Part shown: piece by piece, positions 24,757 to 33,564 of the stretch
Layout: every line of letters starts with the position of its first letter
Position numbering within the stretch: position 1 is the stretch's first letter
Origin: Thiotrichaceae bacterium
GTDB taxonomy: Bacteria; Pseudomonadota; Gammaproteobacteria; Thiotrichales; Thiotrichaceae
Reading direction: 5' to 3'
Length of the DNA stretch: 64,000 nucleotides
Assembly: GCA_026991755.1 (NCBI GenBank)
Contig: JALXAX010000087.1
Span: forward strand, 1 to 64,000
Position numbers and translations under genes: made by a program
The notes under the pieces: generated by a model
Told to the model about the DNA's origin: nothing
Databases searched by the model: none
The model's input: the letters and a program-made list of their open reading frames with translations, nothing else

Positions 24757-27756
24757 TTGATTAAAGAAAGTCAAATAGAACAGAGTTTGATAGCCAAGTT
24801 CAAAGAACTTAAATATAGCTATCGTGAAGACATTCGTGACAAGTCAACGCTTGAACAAAATTTTCGCCAGAAATTTGAAGCACTCAACCGGGTCAATCTG
24901 ACAGATGCCGAATTCGCCCGTTTGCGTGATGAGATCATCACTCCCGATGTGTTTGCAGCTTCGCAGGCTTTGCGTGAAAAAGGCAAGTTCGACCGCGAAG
25001 ATGGCACACCACTGGAATATATGCTGGTTGATATCCGCGACTGGTGCAAGAATGAATTTGAAGTCATTAACCAGCTTCGTATCAACACGGATGAGAGCTT
25101 TCATCGTTATGATGTGATACTGCTAGTCAATGGTCTGCCGCTGGTTCAGATAGAGCTGAAAACCCTGCAAATCAGCCCACGCCGGGCGATGGAGCAGATA
25201 GTCAACTACAAAAACGACCCCGGCAATGGTTATGGCAATACACTGCTTTGTTTTATGCAGTTGTTTATTGTCAGTAATGAAAACGATACCCTGTACTTTT
25301 CCAATAATCGTAATCGGCATTTCAGCTTTAATGCTGATGAGAGTTTTTTGCCAATCTATCGCCACGCTGATAAAGAAAACAACAAAATCACCCATCTACA
25401 CGAATTTGCAGACGACTTTCTGGAAAAATGCAGACTGGGACAGCTTATCAGTCGCTATATGGTTCTGGTGCAGAGTGAGCAAAAAATTCTGATTATGCGC
25501 CCCTACCAGATTTATGCGGTCAAGGCGATAGTAGATAGCATTGAACAAAATCGCGGCAATGGTTATATCTGGCATACCACCGGCAGCGGTAAAACACTAA
25601 CCTCATTCAAGGCTTCAACCTTATTAAAAGATAATGACGACATCCACAAATGCCTGTTTGTGGTGGATCGCAAAGACCTCGACCGGCAGACCCGCGAAGA
25701 ATTCAATAAATTCCAGGAAGGCTGTGTCGAACACAATACCAATACCGAAATGCTTGTGCGCCGGATGCTATCAGACGACTATGCCGATAAGGTCATCGTC
25801 ACCACCATCCAGAAGCTGGGGCTGGCACTGGATGAAAACAGCAGGCGCAACAAGGCAAAACAAAAAAAGGGCGTACAAACCTATAAACAGCGACTGGCTC
25901 CTCTAAGCGATAAGCGTGTGGTCTTTATCTTCGATGAATGTCACCGCTCCCAGTTTGGTGAAAATCACAAAGCAATTAAATCCTTCTTCCCCAAATCACA
26001 ATTATTCGGTTTTACCGGCACACCGATTTTTGATGACAATGCCACCTACCAACAAATTGAAGGGAATGTCGGCAGCTATAAAACAACCGAAGACATTTTT
26101 GAAAATAGACTACCCGCCTACACCATCACCCATGCGATTGAAGATAAAAACGTATTAAGTTTTCATATTGATTACTTTGGCAAGGACGGCAACAAAAAAC
26201 CCAAAAAAGGGCAAACCTACCCACCTGAAGCGGTGATCAACGCGATACTGGAAAAGCACGCCAGTGCAACCGACCTGCGCCGTTTTAATGCGCTTCTGGC
26301 AACGGCTTCGATTAATAACGCCATAGAATACTATCAGCAGTTTAAAGCCATACAGGCACAAAAACAGGCAGAAGATGAAAGCTTTGAGCCGCTGAATATC
26401 GCCTGTGTGTTCTCGCCACCGGCGGAAGGCAACAAGGACGTGAAGCAGCTACAGGAAGACCTGGCACAAGAAAAGCAAGATAACCAGCAAGAGCCAGAAA
26501 AAAAGAAAGCTGCACTAAAAGCCATTATTGCCGATTACAATCAGCAATACAGCACCAACCACACCATAAACGAATTCGATCTTTATTATCAGGACGTACA
26601 GCAACGCATCAAGGATCAGCAATACAGCAATACCGACTACCCCCGAAAAAACAAAATCGACATTACCATTGTGGTCGATATGCTACTCACCGGCTTTGAC
26701 TCCAAATACCTGAATACGCTCTACGTAGATAAAAACCTCAAGCATCACGGTTTGATTCAAGCCTTCTCGCGCACCAATCGCGTTTTGAATGACACCAAAC
26801 CCTGGGGCAATATCCTCGATTTCCGCTACCAGGAAAGCGATGTGGATGCCGCCATCAAACTCTTCTCCGGTGAAGACAAAAACAAGGCACGGGAAATATG
26901 GCTGGTCGATCCCGCGCCCGAAGTAATAGAAAAATACACACAAGCCGTCGATCAACTGGAAACCTTTATGCAATCCAAAGGGCTAGACTGCGAACCCTCG
27001 CAAGTGCTAAACCTAAAGGGCGACACGGCAAAAGCGGAATTCATTACCCACTTCAGGGAAGTACAAAAACTCAAGACCCAACTGGAGCAATACACCGACC
27101 TCGATGAGCAGAGCAAGGAAACCATAGAAAAACAATTACCTACCGATACCCTGCGCAGTTTCAAGGCGGTTTACCTCGATACCGCACTGGACTTTAAACG
27201 CAGGCAAGGCAAAAACGGCCAAACCAGCCCTGAAATAGAACAACTGGAACTTAATCTGGTGCTATTCGCCTCCACCCTGATTGACTATGACTATATAATG
27301 GGGCTGATTGCCAAATCCACCCAAACAACAGGCAAGCAGAAAATGACGCTGGATCAAATTATCGAGATGATCAGCGCACATTCCAATTTGCAAGAAGAAA
27401 AAGACGATATAAAAGCCTACCTCGAAGCCAACCGCGAAAAACTTAGTAGTAATAGCTTTACCGACAAGGAAATCAAACAAGGCTATCAACAATACAAGGC
27501 GCAAAAAGCCGCCAGTGATCTGGCTAACATTGCCGAAAAACATCAACTGGCAAGTGAAGCACTGCAAGCCTTTGTTGATGATATTCTAGGTCGCATGATT
27601 TTCGATGGCGAACAACTAACCGATTTAATGGCGCCGCTGGATTTGGGCTGGAAGCAGAGGCGCGTAGCCGAACTGGCATTAATGGAAGATCTGCTACCTT
27701 ACCTGCAAAAGCAAGCTGGAGAGCGTGAAATTTCGGGGTTAAATGCGTATGAGTAG
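24757..27756 (+). CDS. hsdR: Type I restriction enzyme, R subunit
   Basis: HsdR is the DNA-translocating and cleaving subunit of a type I restriction-modification complex. The protein has 999 residues. The N-terminal endonuclease domain shows HRYDVILLVNG followed by QIELKT (about 130), the D and E-x-K residues of a PD-(D/E)xK nuclease. The SF2 motor has a Walker A TGSGKT (about 275), DECHRSQFG (about 392) and FTGTPIF. Helical C-terminal segments end GEREISGLNAYE. The start is TTG with AAAGG upstream. It opens an hsdR-dinD-hsdS-ATPase-hsdM array, the reverse of the common M-S-R order. Confidence 0.95.
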   Translation: MIKESQIEQSLIAKFKELKYSYREDIRDKSTLEQNFRQKFEALNRVNLTDAEFARLRDEIITPDVFAASQALREKGKFDREDGTPLEYMLVDIRDWCKNEFEVINQLRINTDESFHRYDVILLVNGLPLVQIELKTLQISPRRAMEQIVNYKNDPGNGYGNTLLCFMQLFIVSNENDTLYFSNNRNRHFSFNADESFLPIYRHADKENNKITHLHEFADDFLEKCRLGQLISRYMVLVQSEQKILIMRPYQIYAVKAIVDSIEQNRGNGYIWHTTGSGKTLTSFKASTLLKDNDDIHKCLFVVDRKDLDRQTREEFNKFQEGCVEHNTNTEMLVRRMLSDDYADKVIVTTIQKLGLALDENSRRNKAKQKKGVQTYKQRLAPLSDKRVVFIFDECHRSQFGENHKAIKSFFPKSQLFGFTGTPIFDDNATYQQIEGNVGSYKTTEDIFENRLPAYTITHAIEDKNVLSFHIDYFGKDGNKKPKKGQTYPPEAVINAILEKHASATDLRRFNALLATASINNAIEYYQQFKAIQAQKQAEDESFEPLNIACVFSPPAEGNKDVKQLQEDLAQEKQDNQQEPEKKKAALKAIIADYNQQYSTNHTINEFDLYYQDVQQRIKDQQYSNTDYPRKNKIDITIVVDMLLTGFDSKYLNTLYVDKNLKHHGLIQAFSRTNRVLNDTKPWGNILDFRYQESDVDAAIKLFSGEDKNKAREIWLVDPAPEVIEKYTQAVDQLETFMQSKGLDCEPSQVLNLKGDTAKAEFITHFREVQKLKTQLEQYTDLDEQSKETIEKQLPTDTLRSFKAVYLDTALDFKRRQGKNGQTSPEIEQLELNLVLFASTLIDYDYIMGLIAKSTQTTGKQKMTLDQIIEMISAHSNLQEEKDDIKAYLEANREKLSSNSFTDKEIKQGYQQYKAQKAASDLANIAEKHQLASEALQAFVDDILGRMIFDGEQLTDLMAPLDLGWKQRRVAELALMEDLLPYLQKQAGEREISGLNAYE

Positions 27757-27777
27757 GGGTTTAGGGGGTGTGAAAGC

Positions 27778-28623
27778 ATGAAATATGAATTGATTGGAAA
27801 TATGACTGAGTCTTTTGAAGGTCATGCACAAGAAACGGAAAGTGGTGTTGAGTACTGGTTAGCGCGTGATTTACAGCACTTGCTGGGTTATACCAAATGG
27901 GATAATTTCCTGAATGTGATTTCCAAGGCAAAAACAGCCTGTGAGTTGTCTGATCATTCAATCTCAAACCATTTTGCCGATGTCGGGAAAATGGTTGAGC
28001 TCGGCTCCGGTAGCCAACGTGAAATCAGTGATATCATGCTAACTCGCTATGCCTGCTACCTGATTGCCCAGAATGGTGACCCAGGTAAAAAGGAAATTGC
28101 CTTTGCACAAACCTACTTTGCCATGCAAACTCGCAAAGCGGAATTAATAGAGCAACGTTTGCTAGAGACGGAGCGTATTAGTGCCCGTAAAAAATTAACC
28201 GATACAGAGAAAGAACTTTCAGGTGTCATTTACGAGCAAACCGGAGGTAATCAAAACTTTGCACTGATACGCAGTAAAGGTGATCAAGCTTTGTTCGGTA
28301 AAAACACCCAGTCAATGAAAGCTGTCTGGAAAGTCCCTGCCAAACGTCCGTTGGCAGATTTTGCTCCAACCATTATTTTAAAAGCCAAGGATTTTGCGAC
28401 TGAAATCACTATCCATAATGCACGTGAGAAAAACATGCAAAGTGAGCCGCAAATATCCAGTGAACATATCACGAATAATAAGGCGGTTCGGGAAACCCTG
28501 TTAAACAGGGGAATACGTCCGGAAAGTCTACCACCCGCAGAAGATGTTAAAAAAGTAGAGCGACGTCTGGCCTCGGCAGAAAAAAAAGCATTAAAAAATC
28601 CAGATAGCCTGGAGGATACATGA
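27778..28623 (+). CDS. dinD: DinD-like DNA damage-inducible protein
   Basis: A 281-residue protein with an N-terminal BRO/DinD domain. Visible are VEYWLARDLQHLLGYTKWDN (about 24-43), a GSGSQREISDIMLTRYACYL segment, and QNGDPGKKEIAFAQTYFA. The C-terminal half is charged. E. coli DinD is LexA-regulated and inhibits RecA filaments in vitro. dinD genes are often found inside type I loci, as here, and no clear LexA box is seen upstream. It is flanked on both sides by copies of the hsdR 3' end, which suggests how it entered the operon. Confidence 0.85.
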   Translation: MKYELIGNMTESFEGHAQETESGVEYWLARDLQHLLGYTKWDNFLNVISKAKTACELSDHSISNHFADVGKMVELGSGSQREISDIMLTRYACYLIAQNGDPGKKEIAFAQTYFAMQTRKAELIEQRLLETERISARKKLTDTEKELSGVIYEQTGGNQNFALIRSKGDQALFGKNTQSMKAVWKVPAKRPLADFAPTIILKAKDFATEITIHNAREKNMQSEPQISSEHITNNKAVRETLLNRGIRPESLPPAEDVKKVERRLASAEKKALKNPDSLEDT

Positions 28624-28628
28624 ACCGC

Positions 28629-28790
28629 ATGACCCTTAAAGGAGAATGGCTTACTAATCTATTGGCGCTACGTGAATCAGGCTGGAAGGCAAGGTGCATG
28701 GCTGAATTAGCATTAATAGACGATCTGTTACCTTACTTGCAAAAGCAAGCCGGAGAGCGTGAAATATCAGGGTTAAATGCGTATGGGTAG
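28629..28790 (+). pseudogene. Remnant of a second hsdR 3' end
   Basis: A 53-codon frame ends LLPYLQKQAGEREISGLNAY plus a stop. It aligns without gaps to the last 50 or so residues of the intact hsdR (TLKGEWLTNLLALRESGW versus FDGEQLTDLMAPLDLGW). The best-conserved DNA is 28681-28785 against 27647-27751. The two have diverged, so the relic came from a different hsdR allele. It sits between dinD and hsdS. Confidence 0.85.
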
Positions 28791-28809
28791 ACAGGAGAAA
28801 AAGAGGCTG

Positions 28810-30126
28810 ATGCCTGAATTGCGGTTTCCTGAGTTTCAGGATAAGGGGGAGTGGGAATGTAAACGATTTGATAAGGTTTATATCTTTAAAGTTACTAACT
28901 CACTTTCTAGGGATAAGCTCAACTATCAACAAGGTGTTGTTAAAAATATCCACTATGGCGATATTCATACAAAATTCTCTACACTCTTTGATATTCAGAA
29001 AGAAATTGTTCCATACATAAACTCGAATGAATCATTAAAAAAGATTAGACCAGAATCATATTGTGTAGAAGGAGATATTATTTTTGCTGATGCGTCTGAA
29101 GATGTTGATGACGTTGGGAAAAGTATCGAAATAGTTTCTCTTCATGACGAAAAGTTACTTTCTGGGCTACATACACTTTTAGCGAGACAAAAGAAGAAAA
29201 AGCTTATAACTGGTTTTGGTGGCTATTTGTTTAAGTCAAATGCAATACGTCAACAGATAAAGAGAGAATCTCAAGGAGCAAAAGTCTTAGGCATATCTGC
29301 AGGAAGGCTTTCATCAATTAATGTTACTTACCCAATTAATAAAAAAGAACAACAAAAAATCGCCGATTGTTTATCTTCTCTGGATCAATTAATTGCCGCG
29401 CACACCAAAAAACACGAAGCACTGCAACGCTATAAAAAAGGCTTGCTGCAAAACCTCTTCCCCGCCGAAGGTGAAAGCGTACCCAAACTGCGTTTTCCTG
29501 AGTTTCGGGGTAAGGGGGAGTGGGATACAGTAAAACTTGGTGATAAAACAAATAAAATTGGAAGTGGAAAAACTCCAAAAGGTGGTAATAAAAATTACAA
29601 AGTTACAGGGCGCCCCTTTGTGAGAAGTCAAAATATAGGCTGGGGGTGTCTTATTTTAGACGATGTTGCTTATATTGATGAAGAAACACATTCATCTTTT
29701 TTAGCTACAGAAATTAAAAAAGATGATGTTCTTCTGAATATTACAGGAGCATCAATTGGTCGTAGCGCTGTGGCGAACCAATTAATTGCAGGTGGAAATG
29801 TTAACCAACATGTTTGCATTATTAGAGCTAAAGAAAAAAAACTAAATCCTTTCTTTTTAAATCTGTTTCTCATGTCACAAAGGGGTCAAAATCAAATTGA
29901 TGGTTTTCAAGCTGGAGGTAATAGACAGGGGCTTAATTTTGGGCAAATTCATTCATTTTCAATCCCTATACCTCCGAAACTTGGTGAACAACAAAAAATC
30001 GCCGATTGCCTAAGCTCCATTGACAAACTCATCACCACTCAATCCCAAAAAATCAAAGCCCTAAAAGCCCATAAAAAAGGTCTAATGCAACGGCTTTTTC
30101 CGTCTATGGATGAGGTGAAGATATGA
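28810..30126 (+). CDS. hsdS: Type I restriction enzyme, specificity subunit
   Basis: HsdS determines the bipartite DNA target of the complex. There are two target-recognition domains, each followed by a conserved helical spacer. The first spacer has EQQKIADCLSSLDQLIAAHT and KKGLLQNLFPAEGE, the second has EQQKIADCLSSIDKLITTQ and KKGLMQRLFPS. Each recognition domain opens with an LRFPEF box. The frame is open from ATG 28777, but those codons lie in the hsdR relic; ATG 28810 (MPELRFPEF) has GGAG/AGAGG upstream and is preferred. The recognition domains are AT-rich against a more GC-rich spacer, as expected for exchanged modules. Confidence 0.92.
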   Translation: MPELRFPEFQDKGEWECKRFDKVYIFKVTNSLSRDKLNYQQGVVKNIHYGDIHTKFSTLFDIQKEIVPYINSNESLKKIRPESYCVEGDIIFADASEDVDDVGKSIEIVSLHDEKLLSGLHTLLARQKKKKLITGFGGYLFKSNAIRQQIKRESQGAKVLGISAGRLSSINVTYPINKKEQQKIADCLSSLDQLIAAHTKKHEALQRYKKGLLQNLFPAEGESVPKLRFPEFRGKGEWDTVKLGDKTNKIGSGKTPKGGNKNYKVTGRPFVRSQNIGWGCLILDDVAYIDEETHSSFLATEIKKDDVLLNITGASIGRSAVANQLIAGGNVNQHVCIIRAKEKKLNPFFLNLFLMSQRGQNQIDGFQAGGNRQGLNFGQIHSFSIPIPPKLGEQQKIADCLSSIDKLITTQSQKIKALKAHKKGLMQRLFPSMDEVKI

Positions 30127-31190
30127 GTTTGGAAGATATTGCCAATCAACTCAAAGATATGGATGAAAATATTATCCTTATTTTTGCTTTTAATGCTACG
30201 GGTAAAACGCGATTGTCTGTTGCCTATAAAGATGTGACTAAAGATGCTAATGGTAAGCATACAGGAGTTTATTACAATGCTTTTAGTGAAGACCTGTTTG
30301 TTTGGGATAATGATGAAGACAATGATGGTGCAAATATTAAACTAAATATTCTGCCTAGCAGTTTAAATCAGTTTCATAGTTTTCTATATGAAAATCCAGA
30401 ATTAATAATGGAGAAGCTTGCACGGTATGCTCCAAGCTACCGTTTTCACCTTAATCAATATGATGATATTGAAGCTGGAATTGAATCTGTCAGATTCTTT
30501 AAAGAGGGTGAAGAGGAAACAGCAATCAAAATATCACGAGGAGAGGAGCGTATTTTTGTCTGGTGTTTTTACTTGGCTCTATTAGAAGTAGATGGTTGGG
30601 CGGATGAGCAAGATGCTCATATATTTATTGATGACCCTGTTTCTAGCTTAGATGAGCATAATATATTTATAACAGCCGACACGATATTTCAGCAAATTGA
30701 ATCCCATTATGAGAGAAAGACAATCATCATTACCACACATCATATAGGTCTTTTTTCCAATTTGGCAAGACGGCTTACTCAAGGTGGACAAAGTGATAGG
30801 TATAGAAACCTGACTGCTTTAAGAGTTTTAAAGAAAGTCGATGATGGGTTGGTTCTTGAAACTCCTTTACGAAATGTCTTTCTTTATCATTTGCATCTTC
30901 TACAAGTATTGGATGAGGCGAGAAATGGACAGCTTTATACCTATCACTTTGCCTTGCTACGACAATTACTTGAGGGAATTACCTCATTTTTAGGGACAAG
31001 TAGAATAGGGCGTACTTTGGAAAAGATTGGTATTCAGGCTGAAAGTATTGATGATGTTATGCATGTAATAAATACTCATTCGCATAAAAATGTTTATTAC
31101 GATCAAACAGAAATGATGAATGAAGCAGAACAAGGTTATTTTAACGATATATTTAGAAAACTCGTTGAAAAATACCAGTTTGTATTTTAG
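30123..31190 (+). CDS. AAA/ABC-type ATPase with anticodon-nuclease-like C-terminus
   Basis: A 355-residue protein inserted between hsdS and hsdM. An ABC-like ATPase core is clear: FAFNATGKT (21-29; the first Walker A Gly is Ala), signature-like ISRGEER (137-143), Walker B and D-loop HIFIDDPVSSLDEHN (166-180), and a switch histidine in IIITTHH. The C-terminus carries Arg280, Glu284 (RQLLE) and His314/His319/His321. The order and spacing resemble the Arg-Glu-His active site of the PrrC anticodon nuclease, which is held inactive by a type I enzyme. RloA-type ATPase is the alternative label. It overlaps hsdS by ATGA. Nuclease function is inference. Confidence 0.7.
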   Translation: MSLEDIANQLKDMDENIILIFAFNATGKTRLSVAYKDVTKDANGKHTGVYYNAFSEDLFVWDNDEDNDGANIKLNILPSSLNQFHSFLYENPELIMEKLARYAPSYRFHLNQYDDIEAGIESVRFFKEGEEETAIKISRGEERIFVWCFYLALLEVDGWADEQDAHIFIDDPVSSLDEHNIFITADTIFQQIESHYERKTIIITTHHIGLFSNLARRLTQGGQSDRYRNLTALRVLKKVDDGLVLETPLRNVFLYHLHLLQVLDEARNGQLYTYHFALLRQLLEGITSFLGTSRIGRTLEKIGIQAESIDDVMHVINTHSHKNVYYDQTEMMNEAEQGYFNDIFRKLVEKYQFVF

Positions 31191-31201
31191 GTAAACTAAT
31201 A

Positions 31202-32827
31202 ATGACTCAAGAAGAACTCAATCAACTCGGTAAAACCCTCTGGAATATCGCTGACCAGTTACGCGGCGCCATGAATGCCGATGATTTCCGCGATTATATG
31301 CTGTCATTTTTATTTTTGCGTTATCTCTCGGATAACTATGAAGCATCCGCCAAAAAAGAGCTGGGGCGGGATTATCCTGTGCCTGATGAGGACGATAACC
31401 GTGCGCCTCTGGCAATCTGGTATGAGGAAAATGCCGAAGATATTGCGGATTTCGAGCAACAGATGCGCCTCAAGGTGCATTATGTGATCGAGCCGCAATA
31501 CCTGTGGAGCAGCATTTATGAAATGGCGCGCACCCAGCATAATGATTTATTGATAACACTTGATAATGGTTTTAAATATATCGAGGAACGCTCTTTTGAT
31601 AGCAGTTTTCAGGGCTTGTTCTCTGAAATTAACCTCTATTCTGAAAAGCTGGGTAAAACACAAAAAGCCCGCAATGAAAAACTGTGCACAATTATTAAAA
31701 AGATTGGTGATGGTATTGCTAAGTTCAGCACCGATACCGATATTCTTGGAGATGCCTACGAATACCTGATTGGGCAGTTTGCCGCAGGTTCGGGCAAAAA
31801 AGCGGGCGAGTTTTATACGCCGCAGCAAATCTCCACGATTTTATCCCGCATTGTAACGCTGGATTCTCAGGAGCCAAAAACAGGACCAAAGAAAAAGCTG
31901 AACAAGGTGCTGGATTTTGCTTGCGGTTCTGGCTCGTTGTTATTGAATGTACGCAAGCAAATCGGTGCACACGGCATTAGCCAGATATACGGGCAGGAGA
32001 AAAATATTACTACCTATAACCTAGCGCGTATGAATATGCTGTTGCACGGTTTAAAAGATAGTGAATTTGAAATTTACCACGGTGATTCATTAAAAAATGA
32101 CTGGGATATTCTCAATGAAATGAATCCAGCCAAAAAAATGCAATTCGATGCCGTGGTCGCCAATCCACCGTTTAGTTATCGCTGGCAACCGTCAGAAGTT
32201 ATGGGCGAAGATTTCCGCTTTAAAAACTACGGCCTTGCGCCCAAGTCCGCCGCCGATTTTGCTTTTCTGTTGCATGGTTTTCATTTTTTGAGTGACAGCG
32301 GCGTGATGGCGATTATCCTGCCTCACGGTGTATTGTTCCGTGGTGGCGCAGAAGCACGTATCCGTACCAAACTGTTAAAAGACGGACATATCGACACCGT
32401 CATTGGCTTACCTGCAAATCTGTTTTTCTCAACAGGTATTCCTGTCTGTATTCTGGTTTTAAAACGTTGTAAAAAGCCGGATGATGTTTTATTCATCAAC
32501 GCCAGTGATAAAGAAAATTTTGAAAAAGGAAAGCGTCAAAATCGCCTTTTACCTGAGCATATCGACAAGATTGTCGATACATACCAATACCGTAAAGAAG
32601 AAGAGCGTTATGCCAGGCGGGTTTCAATGGAAGAAATTGAGAAGAATGACTACAACCTCAATATCTCCCGCTATGTCAGCACCGCCAAGCCAGAGCCAAG
32701 GATAGATATACAGCAGGTGAATCAAAATTTACATGATCTTGAAGAAGATATTATTAAAGCCACCCAAACGCATAATGCCTTTTTAAAAGAGCTTGGCTTG
32801 CCAGCTTTACCGATTGGAAAGGGTTAA
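31202..32827 (+). CDS. hsdM: Type I restriction enzyme, N6-adenine methyltransferase subunit
   Basis: HsdM methylates adenine in the site chosen by HsdS. The protein has 541 residues. An N-terminal helical domain starts LNQLGKTLWNIADQLRG. The SAM-binding motif is FACGSGSLLL (near 239), and the catalytic N6-methyltransferase motif is NPPFSY (near 321), preceded by FDAVVA. The C-terminal tail is helical. Length is typical. It starts 11 bp after the ATPase gene and ends the locus. Three bases after its stop, a new reading frame begins but is cut short (32830-32868). Confidence 0.95.
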   Translation: MTQEELNQLGKTLWNIADQLRGAMNADDFRDYMLSFLFLRYLSDNYEASAKKELGRDYPVPDEDDNRAPLAIWYEENAEDIADFEQQMRLKVHYVIEPQYLWSSIYEMARTQHNDLLITLDNGFKYIEERSFDSSFQGLFSEINLYSEKLGKTQKARNEKLCTIIKKIGDGIAKFSTDTDILGDAYEYLIGQFAAGSGKKAGEFYTPQQISTILSRIVTLDSQEPKTGPKKKLNKVLDFACGSGSLLLNVRKQIGAHGISQIYGQEKNITTYNLARMNMLLHGLKDSEFEIYHGDSLKNDWDILNEMNPAKKMQFDAVVANPPFSYRWQPSEVMGEDFRFKNYGLAPKSAADFAFLLHGFHFLSDSGVMAIILPHGVLFRGGAEARIRTKLLKDGHIDTVIGLPANLFFSTGIPVCILVLKRCKKPDDVLFINASDKENFEKGKRQNRLLPEHIDKIVDTYQYRKEEERYARRVSMEEIEKNDYNLNISRYVSTAKPEPRIDIQQVNQNLHDLEEDIIKATQTHNAFLKELGLPALPIGKG

Positions 32828-32829
32828 TA

Positions 32830-32868
32830 ATGAGCACAAAACCGCAAAAAAAGAGTTTCCTTAGGTGA
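32830..32868 (+). pseudogene. Truncated first codons of a further gene
   Basis: ATG 32830 follows the hsdM stop by two bases and reads MSTKPQKKSFLR before a stop. The start position is ideal for a coupled operon gene. The frame ends where the sequence AGAGTTTCCTTAGG begins, which resembles the terminus of family 2 palindromes (AGAGTTTCCTTAAG). This probably marks the right edge of the acquired restriction locus. Confidence 0.4.
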
Positions 32869-32985
32869 TTTGAATCAATTTAATATTTTATCGGTAAAGT
32901 CGGTTGGGCTATCTAGAGAGTGCTTAAAAACAGCAAGATCATTATGGCTTAATAAACGCTTCATTTAGGAGTGTTTAATTAAACC

Positions 32986-33375
32986 ATGTCCCAACCTTAT
33001 AAGACCATTATTGCTGTGACTTTTGGTTCGCTATGGGGGCTACTCATTGCAACGCTGGCAGTCATGCTTAGTGAGGTTGGTTATGGTTGGAATGCGGCTA
33101 TTCTTTATGGAGTGGTTGCTATGATCATGTCGCCTGTGGCTTGCGTGTTCTGGGTTAAGCGAGAGTCCCTTTCCTTCAATGTTTTCATGATCTCATTAAT
33201 TATTGCGGTTACTTCGGATATTGGGCTTTTCCAAGCCTCATTTAATGAGGGATTGTATGCTTTTCAGCGAGTTGCTGATCAAGCTATTCCTTGGTTAATG
33301 CTTTGGTTATCATGGCAATTCTTGTTGTTTTTTAGTTTTCTAGGGAAGTGCGATGTAGGATGGGTTAAGCGATAG
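32986..33375 (+). CDS. Small integral membrane protein of unknown function
   Basis: I do not recognise this 129-residue protein. It has four predicted helices at about 7-28, 35-54, 64-82 and 98-119, separated by short loops. There are charged residues KRESL after helix 2 and a C-terminal GKCDVGWVKR. There are no metal or catalytic motifs. It stands alone between the restriction locus and malate dehydrogenase. Confidence 0.55.
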   Translation: MSQPYKTIIAVTFGSLWGLLIATLAVMLSEVGYGWNAAILYGVVAMIMSPVACVFWVKRESLSFNVFMISLIIAVTSDIGLFQASFNEGLYAFQRVADQAIPWLMLWLSWQFLLFFSFLGKCDVGWVKR

Positions 33376-33564
33376 TATACGCATCCGAGTCTTAGTATTT
33401 TCCACCTCCATTTTTCAATTAATATTACTTTCTTTCTTCCTCTGCGATTGAAGTCATGCTTGCTGATTTTGCTGAATGAACATCCCACTTTTTTACTTCT
33501 TTTTGCCTATACTTACCGTATAGAGAAAAAATCAGAGCAACATTAAAAAAGCTGGGAGCAGTCT

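Noticed and set aside
23267-32985. Prophage or integrative element with integrase
   Set aside because: Restriction, toxin-antitoxin and transposase-relic genes are present, but no integrase, phage structural or conjugation gene was found, so only an accessory block is claimed.
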